64,000 bases of DNA from Sepioteuthis lessoniana (GCA_963585895.1 OY757934.1:48433027-48497026); one strand, 5' to 3'. Positions 43,172 to 54,349 are shown, counted from the stretch's first letter. The notes: generated from the letters alone by a model not told the origin. Numbers and translations are program-made.

Positions 43172-43866
43172 AGTTTGGTTTGGTTTAGTTTGGTTTTATG
43201 GCATATCAACTATTGTAGATTATTTAATGCCAAATCCTTTTTATATAGATATATTAAATATGATTTCTCAACACATTCTGTAGATGACATTTTTAAACGA
43301 GCCTGAGCTCATTTTTTGCACACGGTTAAATGGTTTCATTTATTTCTATCAAATACGAATAATTCTATTTACAATTAATCATTTGCTTGCCAACATTTTA
43401 ATATTTTCAAATATTGCTATGTATCTCTAACAATGCAATCAAACATCAGTCATTTGTTTAAACACAGTTAAATGATCAAACAGTTCTATTTCAAACAATT
43501 CAGTTTACCGTGTTAAAGTTGAATTGTTCATGAACAATTCAACTAAACATCAGTCACTTGTTTACACACAGATACATGTAAAAACAGTTCTATTTCAAAC
43601 AATTCAGTTTAGCTTAAGTACACTGTTTAAAAGTCAAACAGTTCTATTTCACCCATAGATAGGACCCTATCAGGTGCTACCATTCTGGGTCACAGTGGAC
43701 TTGTAAGCAATGGTAATGAATAGATACTCCACATTCTCCAAAGCTCCAACATTACCTAAGCCTCTCAATCAAATTGTTTAATGTCATATTCAGGACACTC
43801 ATTGGAAGAGTATTACCCCTCTGCATAGATGCAGTTGGTCTATTCTACAGCCCCAGCTGACTGAGC
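43172..43866 (-). mobile_element. SINE-C copy, long body
   Basis: The longest uninterrupted copy (about 695 bp): rc tail GTTTTATGGCATATCAAC, seven or more subrepeats, CATAGATAGGACCCTATCAG, head GTCTATTCTACAGCCCCAGC. Confidence 0.9.
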
Positions 43867-44274
43867 CGATGTGTTAACTGACATCATTAAAATATGTCCA
43901 ACAAACTGAAAATATTTCATTTTTATTTTTAAAAAAAAGAAGTCATTTTCAAATTAAAAATAAAAACAAAATTTTATTTGTGTGTTTTTTTAAGTTACCT
44001 CCATAATTCGAAGTCTAATGATTTCTGTTAGGGTGCTACATTACCATTTCCCAAAATAACTTCTTCCATAGCTACTTGCTGAAAGAATTCCAATTTTATT
44101 CTTTCAGAGAGATCAAATTTCCATATCATCATTAACCTATCAATAGCAGTTATTCCTATCCTGTAATGCTTGGAGAAAATGGTCTCTCTATAAAGAAAGC
44201 AAGAAGCAGAAATTTTTACCGATACAAACTTTTATTACTATTAATTATGATGCTCTAAAAAGACATTAAGGTTT
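43867..44274. other. Mostly unassigned; LINE-R scrap
   Basis: 44,105-44,160 (AGAGATCAAATTTCCATATC) may be a minus LINE-R scrap; nothing else is seen. Confidence 0.4.
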
Positions 44275-44467
44275 GATTAACCAACAGCAACACTAATTTC
44301 TTTGACATTGTTGTTGGACTCTTTCAAAGAGATACATTAGCATCATTTCTCTTTATAATCTGCCTTGGTTACATATAATGAATGTCAGTTGATCTAATGA
44401 AAGAAAACAGTTTTACACTAAAAAAAGCAAGAAGTAGATGATATCCTGCAGAAATTCTTATTAATGC
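44275..44467 (+). pseudogene. LINE-R segment, first of a duplicated pair
   Basis: Same order as 44,725-44,930: AACAGCAACACTAATTTC / TTTGACATTGTTGTTGGACT / GTTGATCTAATGAAAGAAAA / GCAAGAAGTAGATGATATCC. Covers the RT motif B to pre-YADD region. Confidence 0.75.
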
Positions 44468-44718
44468 AAACTTAATGGGTAGAGTGTTGGCCAATGGCCA
44501 GGAAGACCTGGATTCAATCCTAGGTCAAGTCATACCAAAGACTCAAAAGATGGTACTTGATGCCTCCTTGCTTAACACTCAGCATTATAAGGTACAGATC
44601 AAGGGTAAAATGGAGCAATCCAGGGAAAGGAGTAGCACCCTACTCTACACCTTGGTATAGTAGCTATCAAAAAGGGAGATTTGGAGTCACCCTTGACTAC
44701 AATTGCCAACTTTACTTA
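44468..44718 (+). mobile_element. SINE-A copy between two LINE-R segments
   Basis: Head TTAATGGGTAGAGTGTTGGC and GGATTCAATCCTAGG. Body clear. Ends ATTGCCAACTTTACTTACTT. Confidence 0.93.
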
Positions 44719-45660
44719 CTTACAAAGATACTAAGTTTTGCTCACCCAACAGTCATACTTATTTCTTTGACACAGTTGTTGGAGTCTTATAAAGAACTAC
44801 ATTGGTACCGTTTCTATTCATTATCTGCCTCGGTTAAATGTCTGTTGATCTAATGAGAGAAAATAATCTCACAATAAAGAAGGCAAGAAGCAGATTATAT
44901 CCTGCAGAAATTTTTACTGATGCAAACTATACAGATGATCTAGTACTTGATGCAAATACACCTTCTCAAGCTGAATCTCTGCTGTATAGCCTGGAGCAGG
45001 CAGCAAGAGGAATTAGTCTTTCTGTGAATGCAGATAAGAGTTTTCATCAAGAAGGTGTCAGCTCCTCATTACATGATAAGCCTCTAAAATTAGTAGACCA
45101 GTTCACATACTTTGGCAGCAGTATCTCATTTACTGAAAGCACTGTTATCATATGCATAGGTAAAGCATAAACTATTAATGAAAGGTTAATGAACATATGA
45201 ATATCTGATCACTGATAAGATAAAAGAGGAATTCTTTCAAACTGTAACAGTGTCAGTACTATTGTATGGTTGCATCACTTGGACTAACAAGACATCTGGA
45301 GAAAAAGCTAGATGGAAACTACACAAGGATGATGTGTGCTGCCTTGAACAAATCTTGGAGGCAGTACCCAACAAACAGCAGCTGTAAAGCCACTTACCAA
45401 CTATCTTACAAATAATCCAAGTAAGACGGATAAGACATGCCTGGCACTACTGGGGAAAATAAGGATGTATTCATAAGCAACATTCTCTGGTGGACTACTA
45501 CACATAGACACACCAGTGTTAGCCAACCAGCTAAAACTTACATTCATCAATTCAGTGTAGATACTGGATGCTGCCTCAAGGAAGTGCCATAAACGATGAC
45601 TGACAGGGACGGACAACGAGAAAGAATCAAGGGAATCCTTGCTATCAGCACAACTTGATG
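44719..45660 (+). pseudogene. LINE-R second subfamily, RT to 3' end
   Basis: Frame 44,838-45,170 reads LMRENNLTIKKARSRLYPAE and a YTDD in place of the catalytic YADD (IFTDANYTDDLVLDANTPSQ), then KLVDQFTYFGSSIS. Later frames: FFQTVTVSVLLYGCITW-like, KKLDGNYTRMMCAALNKSWR-like, RHAWHYWGK-like, and LEEVP.TMTDRDGQRERIK before a stop. Ends in GATGATGAT (45,658-45,684). Differs clearly from the 2,568 copy, so at least two LINE-R subfamilies are present. Confidence 0.85.
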
Positions 45661-45684
45661 ATGATGATGATGATGAAGATGATG
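45658..45684 (+). repeat. GAT triplet tail of LINE-R
   Basis: Eight GAT/GAA units directly after the LINE-R stop. Confidence 0.9.
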
Positions 45685-45851
45685 AACTTTTCCTATTTTA
45701 CCAAAGCTATTCCTTATCTAGATAGTAGAAGCGCAACATTCCGAGAGAAAAGACCTAATATTATATTTTACTTCTACTCCAGTTGCTAAACCAAAATATT
45801 AATTCTGAATTTCATGAAAGATAAGTTTAATCCTCAGAAGAATTCAGTACT

Positions 45852-46335
45852 ATTATCATCATCATCATCATCATGTCGTCCCACTTGCATGGATATCCCT
45901 GACCCTCTCTTGGCACTTTTTCCTATCATTCATCGCCTCCAGCAGGTCTTCAAGGCTACATCCCATATCCTCACATAGCTGCTGTATGTATGTTCGAGCT
46001 GGTCGTCCTGCTTTTGCTCGGCCATATGTGGGGGTCCATAGGAGTACATCACTTATGAGCTCATCTCTGCTTCTCCAGCAGTGTCCTGCGTGTCTGGTTC
46101 GTCTAACTTGGATAGTTTTCGTGATGGGAGGCAGGTGGCCGTATAGTTGGTGCCTTGTGGAGTGTTGCCGCCAGGACTTGTTCAATATTGCTCGCAACAT
46201 TCTTGTGTAATTGCCGTCTAGCTTCTTCTCGAGCTGTTTTGTTAGCATACAAGTGGTGCATCCATACAGCAGTATTAACATGACCGCTGCCTGGAAGAAA
46301 CTGTGTTTCATTTTATCGGGACTAAAAATATTCAT
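45852..46335 (-). pseudogene. LINE-R 3' end, frame still open
   Basis: CAT-repeat tail at 45,852-45,874, then 154 minus codons: MKHSFFQAAVMLILLYGCTT, KLDGNYTRMLRAILNKSWRQ, RHAGHCWRSRDELISDVLLW, GRPARTYIQQLCEDMGC. The best-preserved C-terminal block, hence one of the youngest LINE-R copies. 5'-truncated at 46,320. Confidence 0.9.
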
Positions 46336-46574
46336 GTTGTATAGTAGCTCATACTACATTACTTCCAGTATCGCGGAAGTATAAAAGACACCGTGTCTCG
46401 AGAAGCGAAACAAAAGCAGAGACAGAAGAGCTCTGAAGGACATCGGTACAGTGAGAGACTTATAATACTAGTCGAACTGTACCACTTAAGTTAATAATTA
46501 ATTAACTCTGTTTCACTGAGTATCGGTTACTTACCACAATACAATTTATATATATATTGTACACATAAAAACTT

Positions 46575-46734
46575 TTGCCCAGTCGGCTGGGGCTGTAGAA
46601 TACACTGACTGCACCTCTGCAGAGGATTAAGAAACACCCCCCACAACAAGTGTCCTGGATATGACACTAAACAGTCTGATGGTAAGGTCCCAGTAATGCT
46701 GGGGCCTTGGAGAATACAGAGCACTCCTTCATTG
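46575..46734 (+). mobile_element. SINE-C copy, left part (split by LTR)
   Basis: GCCCAGTCGGCTGGGGCTGT through GCACTCCTTCATTG; continues at 47,835. Confidence 0.92.
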
Positions 46735-47220
46735 TGTCACGTGGTGTCCCATTGAGAAGATAGAAATATGATTACTGCTATCCTCTTGTTTGAATTAACA
46801 GTAGCAAGCCATCAGAGAATGACCATTAAGGCATGATAGTAAATTAGGTCAAGTTATCTGTCCTCAGTAACCTGACTTGGGTGACATCTAGTGGCCCGAC
46901 CAGGGGGAGGAAGAGAGAAGCCAAGTGATTGGCTGGGACCCTAAAACGGAAGTGGCACCTTCTTCCCGTCAGCGAAAAAACGAAAAGAGAAAGTCAGTTG
47001 TTGGACAGTGCTCGTGGCAGACAGAGCCAAAGCCAGTACTCCAGGTAGAAGAAGACAAAAAAATATCTCAGACGGAGAAGGAGCCATTTTCTTCAAGCCA
47101 GTGTTGAAAATAAGATAAAGTCTATTAGCCCGTAAAAGAAGAAAGATTCTCCACAGGACTCCATCAAAGAAAATAAGATAAGTACCCTTGGGACTGTTTC
47201 TCCTTATACCCAATTTTATA

Positions 47221-47260
<40 letters not shown>

Positions 47261-47834
47261 GAAGGAAAATGAAAGAAAAGAAAAGAAGAAAGACATTTAT
47301 GTTCATGGACTGTTCATTTATTATATATTTGACACTTTGACGGTGTATATCTATGTGTAATAAAAGATTCATGTATTTTAATGTTACCACGTGGTCTAAG
47401 TTGTTATTTGTGGCATCTGCTACGAATTTGTTACTTCATGCTTCCTTTTCAGCTTCTGTTTGCCTTATGTTATCTTGCTTAAAATTGTCCTATAAATTCC
47501 TTTAAAATATCACACAGGAAACCAGAGTTGCCGACTACTACAATATAATATTATTACGTCTAAACCTAGAGGTCCATATCTTCCGTTGTTCTAGGGGAGG
47601 AAGAAAAGCAACCTGGTGGGTGTGTAGATAGTGTGAAATTTGGAACCCCTTGCCAGCGGCGGTCAGTCTAGCCATAAATTAATCCCCCACATAATATGCC
47701 AGTTCTTATATGCCTGAGAAAAAAACTCTGAACGAGGAGTTATTCTACAAGGGATCAAGTGCCAACCTGCCCTGTCTTCACACATGCGAAAATAAACCCC
47801 GTTTTGGGATAAAAGTAAAATTCTTCATGTCACA
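46735..47834 (+). mobile_element. Solo LTR, second copy, inserted in SINE-C
   Basis: TGTCACGTG to GTCACA, aligning end to end with 28,874-29,902, including GGCTGGGACC, TTATATACC, a CT run (47,225-47,255) and GAAAATAAA. Flanks ATTG / ATCG fit a 4-bp target duplication with one change. No genes inside. Confidence 0.78.
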
Positions 47835-48430
47835 ATCGCCATTGCTCCAAGGTCCACTCTGGCACGAAGTGGTAGCACCTGATAAGGCCCTATCAATGGG
47901 TTAAATAGAACAGCATACTTATGCTAAACTGAAATGTTTTCTGACAATTGAACTGTGCTTACATTTGAACTGCATGCTTGTGCTAAACTGAATTATTTCA
48001 AATATAACTGTTTTTTGACATTGATACTGTATTTACACTAAACTGTTTAACATAGAACTGTTCTGACATGTAACTGCATGTAAACAAAATCTGTACTTTT
48101 ACTAAACTGAATAAGCTGAAATAGAATTGCTTGACTAAACTGAATAGCTCGAAATAGAAATGTTTTTTACAATTAAACTGTACTTACATTTAAACTGCAT
48201 GCTTTTGCTAAACTGAATTGTTTTAAATTGAACAATTTTTGACATTAAAATTGTACTTACACTAAACTAAATGGTTATATATAACTGCTTGAATAGTTTG
48301 AAATAGAAATGTTTTTGACAATTAAACTGTGTACTCATGCTAAACTGAATTGTTTTAAATAGAAAAAAATGGGTTTGGCATTAAATAACCTACAAAGGTT
48401 GATATGCCATAAAACCCACCAAACCAAACC
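47835..48430 (+). mobile_element. SINE-C copy, right part (split by LTR)
   Basis: Resumes at CGCCATTGCTCCAAGGTCC, GTGGTAGCACCTGATAAGG, many subrepeats, tail TTTGGCATTAAATAACC / AAAGGTTGATATGCC and CCAAA units. Confidence 0.92.
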
Positions 48431-48516
48431 ATAAAACTTGATACACACATGAAAACATATATTCGTAAATTATTGCTTATTAGTCAAAATTTATGGATAA
48501 ATAAAAAATAAAATAT

Positions 48517-48810
48517 CTCAACTCAACCTCCGGTTATTTGTTTTATGTTTTACCTATAATCTGTTTCAGCACTTAACTTTTATCAGTCATTTGGAAGATG
48601 CTTAATCAACAATATAAAGCTACATTTTCTGACAGCAACTCATTACACTAATTTGCTACACACCCTACAAAATACAAAGAACTCAACCTCCTGTTATTTG
48701 TTTTTTTTATAATTCATATCAGCATTTACCTTTTATCACTGTCATCCAGAAAACTTCAACTAGAATATCAAGTTACATTTTCTTACAATAACTTGCTAAT
48801 TTACACTTTA
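48517..48810 (+). repeat. Two-copy tandem duplication of about 150 bp
   Basis: CTCAACCTCCGGTTATTTGT, TCAGCACTTAACTTTTATCA, AGCTACATTTTCTGACAG and CTAATTTGCTACACACC recur in the same order from 48,682 with about 20% difference. Confidence 0.75.
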
Positions 48811-49276
48811 CCCTTGTAACAGATGAATTTGTGTGGTGATGGCCACATAGTTGTTCATCTAAAGATGCTTTCAAAAATGTAGCAACTATTTTTTTTTATC
48901 ATTTTTTACAAATATCTCATTCCCAAATATCTCAGGTTCCTACTCAAATAATTTTTGTTATTGTTGTTAAAGACACGCATGTGCTTGGATGCAGGGTCAG
49001 TGATATTTCTGTGTTCATCAGTAGTTTCTGATCTTTCAACATTAGACTACACCACCCCATTCAGATGCCTCAGCTGGAGTTGATCACTTCCCATCAGTGA
49101 CAATACATCAAATTGCTTTCTTAATCCAAAATCACCTGTTATTTTTTTCCTGCAGACAATTCTAATCCAAGCAGATCCTGTAATACCAAGTCCAATCAAA
49201 GCCTTTTTAAGTGAGCACCAACCACTCCTCTCAAGATAATCCAGCTATAAGGATGACAACAACAATAATAATAATG
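48811..49276. other. No recognised feature
   Basis: Unassigned. Confidence 0.5.
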
Positions 49277-49671
49277 TCTCCAAGTAAATACAGCCCCACA
49301 AGTTACATTAATAGGCTGATTTCTAACAGGCCAAAGTAATGTAAACAAAAACAAAAAAATATCCATTCATGGCTGCATATGAAATTGAACACAGAAAATA
49401 ATATAATCATATTGGTAGAATTTACCCTACATTATTTTTATTCCTTTCTACATTAAAACGTATATTTACACTTTGTTTTTTACTAATCCACAAATTATAA
49501 ATGGCTTACTCTGTACAGCCCGTTTTGTTTATAGATACAAACTGATTATTTTTTTCTTTTTCTTCAGACATGTTATAATAAAAGATTGTAAACAAATAAA
49601 AACGTTTTGTCTTTTTTGTTTTGGCCTGTTAGAAATCAGCCTGTTAATGTAATATGTGGGGTCGTATTTAC
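49277..49671. mobile_element. MITE-like element with 70-bp terminal inverted repeats
   Basis: The left arm (49,277-49,350) and right arm (49,600-49,671) share AGTAAATAC, CCCCACA, TTACATTAA, AGGCTGATTTCTAACAGGCC in opposite orientation around a 250-bp AT-rich core without coding. Confidence 0.82.
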
Positions 49672-50490
49672 TAGTTGTTTGTGGTCCTTCTTAAACTGGA
49701 CAAAGAAGGAACTCAGAAATATGTACACTATAAAGAAACTGATAATGATGCACAAGACTTTACAGCCAAGTGATCACATAGACTCTATGTAACAAGAAGG
49801 AGAAAGATGATTCATAAGTACTGAGGATTTCATTGATGGAACAAAGCAAAGAGGTGAAGAATATATAAACCAGAGCAAAGAAAGACTGATTACAGCAGCC
49901 AGTAACAGCAATAGCCACAAGAAAACAACTATATGGGTACAAAGGATATTGCAAAGATGACCTAGACATGTCTAAGAAGGGAAACCTCAAAAGAGAAACT
50001 GATTCTCTTAATAGCAGCACAAAATAATGCTATAAAAACTAATCATATCAAAGCAAAAATTGATAATGTGCCAGAGAATAGCAAGCGTAGGTTATGTGGT
50101 GATAGAGATTAAACACATTTAATCCCATAAGTGAATGCAACAAACTGGCACAAAAGGAATACAACAGTAGGCATGACTGGGTAGGAAAGGGTATCGATGA
50201 GGAATTGTTAAAGGAATTAAATTTTGACCATAAGGATAAATGGTATATGCCCGAACCAAAATCTGTCCAAGATATTGAGAGGCATAAAACTCTTGGAGAT
50301 TTTGGGATACTAACAGATTACCCAAAACCAACTCAAAGATAAGACCTAGTGTTAATCAACAAGAAGAAAAGAACTTGTCCATGAATTTTGCTGTTCCAGT
50401 GGGTGACAGAGCAAAAATAAAAGAAAACAAAAATACTAAGATCTTTCAGAAAGCGGAAAAAGCTGTGGAACATGAAAGTGACAGCAATAC
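49672..50490 (+). pseudogene. LINE-Z third subfamily, C-terminal half
   Basis: Plus frames: FLNWTKKELRNMYTIKKLIM (49,685 on), GNLKRETDSLNSSTK (shifted), IKAKIDNVPENSKRRLCGD (knuckle, first Cys lost), HDWVGKGIDEELLKELNFDH, KWYMPEPKSVQDIERHKTLG, KAVEHESDSNT. Clearly diverged from the 13-kb copy. Confidence 0.82.
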
Positions 50491-51297
50491 CTGTGTAAAA
50501 CTGACCCTAGTAATCATTTTCCCCAATGACAAAAGTCTATCCATATATGCAGTATCACATTCCCAAGTGTTGGTATTTGTCCAGCTCTCCACCAACCTAG
50601 AGTGCGACACAGGTCCTATCTCAATTTGGAAACCAGGCACGAATCAAAGCTCAAATGTGCAGTGGGTACAAATATACCTTAGCCTCATCAGCATTTCCCT
50701 AAAAAGAGACACCTCAGGCACCAGACAATAAACTTAACCCAGCCAAAGCAAGTGAAAGGTTTGGGGGATGGCCCTGTGAGGTTAAGGGTAGTGTTGGTCT
50801 CAGCCACCTAACACGAATGCAAGACTTCCCCAGTACACATCAGGTGGCCTTGACTGACATGAACAAGATCACACAAACCAGTCTATGTACTAACCAACCA
50901 ATACCGATGGGACCAGAAAATGGAGAACAGAGGCAGATTAGCTAAGAAGATAAAGATGGTAGGAGTGATGTCAAGTCCAAAAATCTAGCCATCAGCTTTA
51001 GTTAAGGGAATTTTCATCTGTCCTTGCAAGGACTCCACAAGCCATCATTTTGTGAAGTGTCATACACACCTCTTCCTCTCTTCAAATAAGATTTATACAG
51101 CTTTTTGTTTTCACCTTGTTCTTCCTTTGTGGAACTGTTTTGGAGTCAAGCATTTTGACTCAACCTGCTGAGAAGGATAACACAACAAGGGGTCATGATT
51201 ATGTGGCCAGATATGTATTCTCTGAGGATGTATTCCAACAATTATTGGTCTTCATCATTTATGAATTGCATTTTATCACCTTCAAATTTGCTGTGAA
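50491..51297. other. Unassigned
   Basis: Plus-strand frames around 50,640-51,010 (for example NPAKASERFGGWPCEV) may be an old retroelement part but match no family I can name. Confidence 0.35.
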
Positions 51298-51329
51298 AAA
51301 AAAAAAAAAAAAAAAAGCAAAAAAAAAAT
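51298..51329 (+). repeat. A-rich run
   Basis: Interrupted poly-A; a poly-C run of ten lies at 51,601-51,610. 51,330-51,934 is otherwise blank. Confidence 0.9.
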
Positions 51330-51934
51330 GTGAACAACGTAGATGCTCACAAAATATCTTATCTCAACTGCTCAAAGACAATCATTGCTTTCGCTGTCTT
51401 CCAGGAATTGTCTTCAATCACAAGCCAATAAATACACCATCTGAGTAAAGGAACTATGACAAAGAAAATTTTCTTTGCACCATCTCAACAGGCTCCCAAA
51501 TTGGTTGAATAATTCCATCTACAAACATTAAATAAACTTCCAAATCTATGACTATAATAAAACACCACTTCATATTAAATTGTTTGTTTTTTTCAAATGC
51601 CCCCCCCCCCTCATATTGGTCTTTGATAAGAGATGCTTTAAAAATAAGATAAGAACTATTAAAAGAAACAGAAAATGTATAAACTATCTTTCTTTTGTGC
51701 AGATTCTGAATTTGATCTCCAAATATCATTATTAAGATGTCATTCACTCAACTCAGCCGAGATTTGCAAAGGTCAGAATCATGAAGCGATTGTTTTTTTA
51801 TATATTGATCTAAATCCACGCAAAGTTCTTTTGCATTCAAATAAATAAATAAAATCCAGGAAACGTTTCAGGTGTTTACCCATTCCCTCTGCCATGTGTA
51901 GAATGCAACAAAAAGGTATTCTTTTTTAAGTGAA

Positions 51935-52160
51935 GTACAGCCGGATGGTATTCTGTTTTTCGTCCAAGACTCGTTGATTAACTAAGGCTAGAGAACTTAG
52001 ACTGCCCTACTATTTACCCATGCCCGAGAAGAGAAAAGATAGTTCAAACCTTTCCCAAGGTCATTAGCATGAATTGAAAAGCAGCTAAACTCATCAAGGA
52101 ATTGAATTTGGATCACGTATTCCATTTTCAATGATAACTTATCGTAAACACACACCCCTG
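51935..52160 (-). mobile_element. SINE-E copy
   Basis: Plus order: CAAGACTCGTTGATTAAC, AGAACTTAGACTGCCCTACT, CCTTTCCCAAGGTCATTAGC, GGAATTGAATTTGGATCA (box B decayed) and GATAACTTATCGTAA. Confidence 0.82.
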
Positions 52161-52229
52161 GGAAATATTCTGTAAAGAATCAGATGTATAGATAGAAGAA
52201 TTATAGGAAGAGAGAAATGAAATTTGGAA

Positions 52230-52385
52230 GCCAAAAAGAAATTCTACCCAAAGATAGTATTCAAATGAATAGCATTGGGAAAGGCATAAATTCCTTTCTC
52301 TCAGCAATGATTAAAACATAACTAAGCTTGTTTTGAAACCAGTTTAACAGAACAATTCAAAATTGAAACCTGTTGCATCATGAAC
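52230..52385 (+). mobile_element. SINE-E copy, decayed
   Basis: ATAGCATTGGGAAAGGCATA, TCTCTCAGCAATG, then AATTGAAACCTGTTGC. Confidence 0.6.
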
Positions 52386-52450
52386 CTATATAGCAAAGTA
52401 AGGCCCATTACCCCATATCTTTTACAAACTTTAAAAACCTAGCTCTTACA

Positions 52451-52941
52451 CGTCTTTTAATTGGAATCATTTTGAGATGAGTCTTCTTAATCTGAGAATT
52501 AATTTTTATTTATTGCGGACTTGTTTTCCTCATCTTAGTAGTTTTTTTTTGTGTTGTTTCTTCTTTCACTACATTTCGGCCAAATTTCACCTCTGGCCTT
52601 CTTCAGGGGATTTTACCGTGACCTCAGATAGGAATGCTGAGTCTTGTAACCGTATCCCCAGTAATTACTGCCTTCCATAGTTGTTGTCGCACCACGTTTT
52701 TGACCAAGTAAACCTCTGGCCGGCTTGGGTAGGATTTGAAACCGCTATCTTCTGACAATGCTCACCTGGAACCGTAGAGACTCAACGCCTCTATCCGCTG
52801 CGCCACGGGCCCCTATGTAAGGCAGTAATTACTAGGGATACGGTTACAAGACTCAGCATTCCTATCCGAGGTCGCGGTAAAATCACCTGAAGAAGGCCAG
52901 AGGTGAAATTTGGCCGAAACGTAGTGAAAGAAGAAACAACA

Positions 52942-52986
<45 letters not shown>

Positions 52987-53025
52987 CTACCAAGATGAGG
53001 AAAAGAAGTCCACAATAAATAAAAA
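52451..53025. mobile_element. PLX foldback with tRNA-like centre and 12-bp target duplication
   Basis: Bounded by CTAGCTCTTACA at 52,439-52,450 and 53,026-53,037. The left arm (52,496-52,680) and right arm (52,815-53,022) are near-identical inverted copies. Each carries the hairpin CTGAAGAAGGCC / TTTGGCCGAAA and GGATACGGTTACAAGACTCA. The right arm also has a 45-base A run. Read on the minus strand the centre is tRNA-like: CCCGTGGCGCAGCGGATAGA and GCGGTTTCAAATCC, with a long variable region. So one arm is a tRNA-headed unit and the other a headless inverted copy, inserted together. Confidence 0.85.
52704..52811 (-). other. tRNA-like head within the PLX foldback (not a functional tRNA)
   Basis: Box A-like TGGCGCAGCGGATAGAGG and box B-like GGTTTCAAATCC lie about 65 bases apart, as in long-arm (Leu/Ser-type) tRNAs. 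The acceptor arm does not close, so it is read as a pol III promoter head. Confidence 0.6.
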
Positions 53026-53090
53026 CTAGCTCTTACAGTAAAGTAGAAAAAAAAATATTTATTTAATAAAAGTTCTGATTAGTGCATATA

Positions 53091-53368
53091 TTTACCCATC
53101 CCCTCCACAACAGGAAGGATGTGAAACAAGGCCAAATTTTAAGAGGAATACAGCTGGTTTAAATTCAAGAGTTTTCCCCATCACCTAACCAAGGTTAAAG
53201 AACCCAATCTGCTCTATTTAGCAATAGCTAGAGAGAAAACTGATGGATTCATGCCTTTCCCAAGGGTTTCATTGCAAAATGAAATGCAAACAACTTTGTT
53301 CAGAATTTGAACTTTGATTACCAATAATGATAACTGTTATACTAACGGTGCCTCCCAGGTTCTGATTA
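53091..53368 (-). mobile_element. SINE-E copy, target of a LINE-R insertion
   Basis: Plus order: CCCCTCCACAACAGGAAGGA, AACCAAGGTTAAAGAACCC, CATGCCTTTCCCAAGGGTTT, CAGAATTTGAACTTTG, GATAACTGTTATACTAACGG. Its last 119 bp recur at 54,090-54,213. Confidence 0.88.
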
Positions 53369-54089
53369 TTGTCATCATCATCTTGTTGTGCCATCAGCAT
53401 GGATATCCCTGACCCTCTCTCACCACCCCTCCCTATTGTTCATCGCTTCCAGCAAGTCCTCAGGGCTACACCCCATATCCTCACAGAGCTGCTGTATGTA
53501 GGTGAAAGCTGGTCACCCTGCCTTTGCTCAGCCATGTGAAGGGGTCCATTGGAGAACATCACTTATGAGCTTGTCCCTACTTCTCCAGCAGTGTCCCACA
53601 TGTCTGGTTCATCTAACTTTGATAGTTTTCGTGATGGGTGGTAGGTGGCCGTATAGCTGCTGCTTTATGGGATGTTGCCTCCAGGACTTGTTCAATATTG
53701 CTTGCAGCATTCTTGTGTAGTTGCCGTCAAGCTTTTTCTCCATCCGTTTCATTAGCGTCCATGTAGTGCATCCATACAGCAGTATCAATACAACCGCTGC
53801 TTGGAAGAAGCTGTGTTTCATTTTATTGGTCAGGTCTGACTTCCATATGACCAATAGCCTATTGATAGCTGTCCATGCCTTTGCTAGTCGTGTATTGATG
53901 TCTGTCTCAGTTAATGAGACACTGCTTCCTAAGTAGGTGAACTTGTTAACTAGTTTCAGAGAGCTATCATTTAGTGTGGAAATGTGGCTTGTTTGATTAA
54001 AGCACATATATTCCTTTTTGTGTGCATTGACACGAAGGCCAATACCTGCAGCAGCTCGTTCCAGACTATGCAGTAGGGTTTCGGCTTGG
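53369..54089 (-). pseudogene. LINE-R 3' end flanked by about 120-bp direct repeats
   Basis: The minus frame (about 54,089-53,609) is open: AETLLHSLERAAAGIGLRVN, YMCFNQTSHISTLNDSSLKL, NKFTYLGSSVSLTETDINTR, KSDLTNKMKHSFFQAAVVLI, HLPPITKTIKV. It continues with one shift to the TCATCATC tail at 53,372. 5'-truncated just after the YADD region. One of the less decayed copies. Confidence 0.9.
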
Positions 54090-54213
54090 CATGCCTTTCC
54101 CAATGGTTTCATTGCGAAATGAAATGCAAACAACCTTGTCCAAAATTTGAACTTTGATTACCAATTCCATAATGATAACCGTTAAACTAACAGCGCCTCC
54201 CAGGTTCTGATTA
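54090..54213 (-). repeat. Downstream copy of a long target-site duplication (SINE-E part)
   Basis: CATGCCTTTCCCAATGGTTT through CCTCCCAGGTTCTGATTA repeats 53,250-53,368 with about 10% difference and a 5-bp insertion. Confidence 0.88.
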
Positions 54214-54349
54214 ATGTAATTCATTTCAACTTTCTCATCCCTTCACAGTTGATACAGTGGAACACTTTGATTTTTTTTTCTGTTTATGTTGGTAATATTT
54301 TTTTTAATGGGCTGATGTTTCTCTTAAAAATAAATGAAATATTACTGAA

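Noticed and set aside
51116-51448. 110-codon frame with a lysine run
   Set aside because: Crosses a poly-A run; no motif, and composition is like its surroundings.
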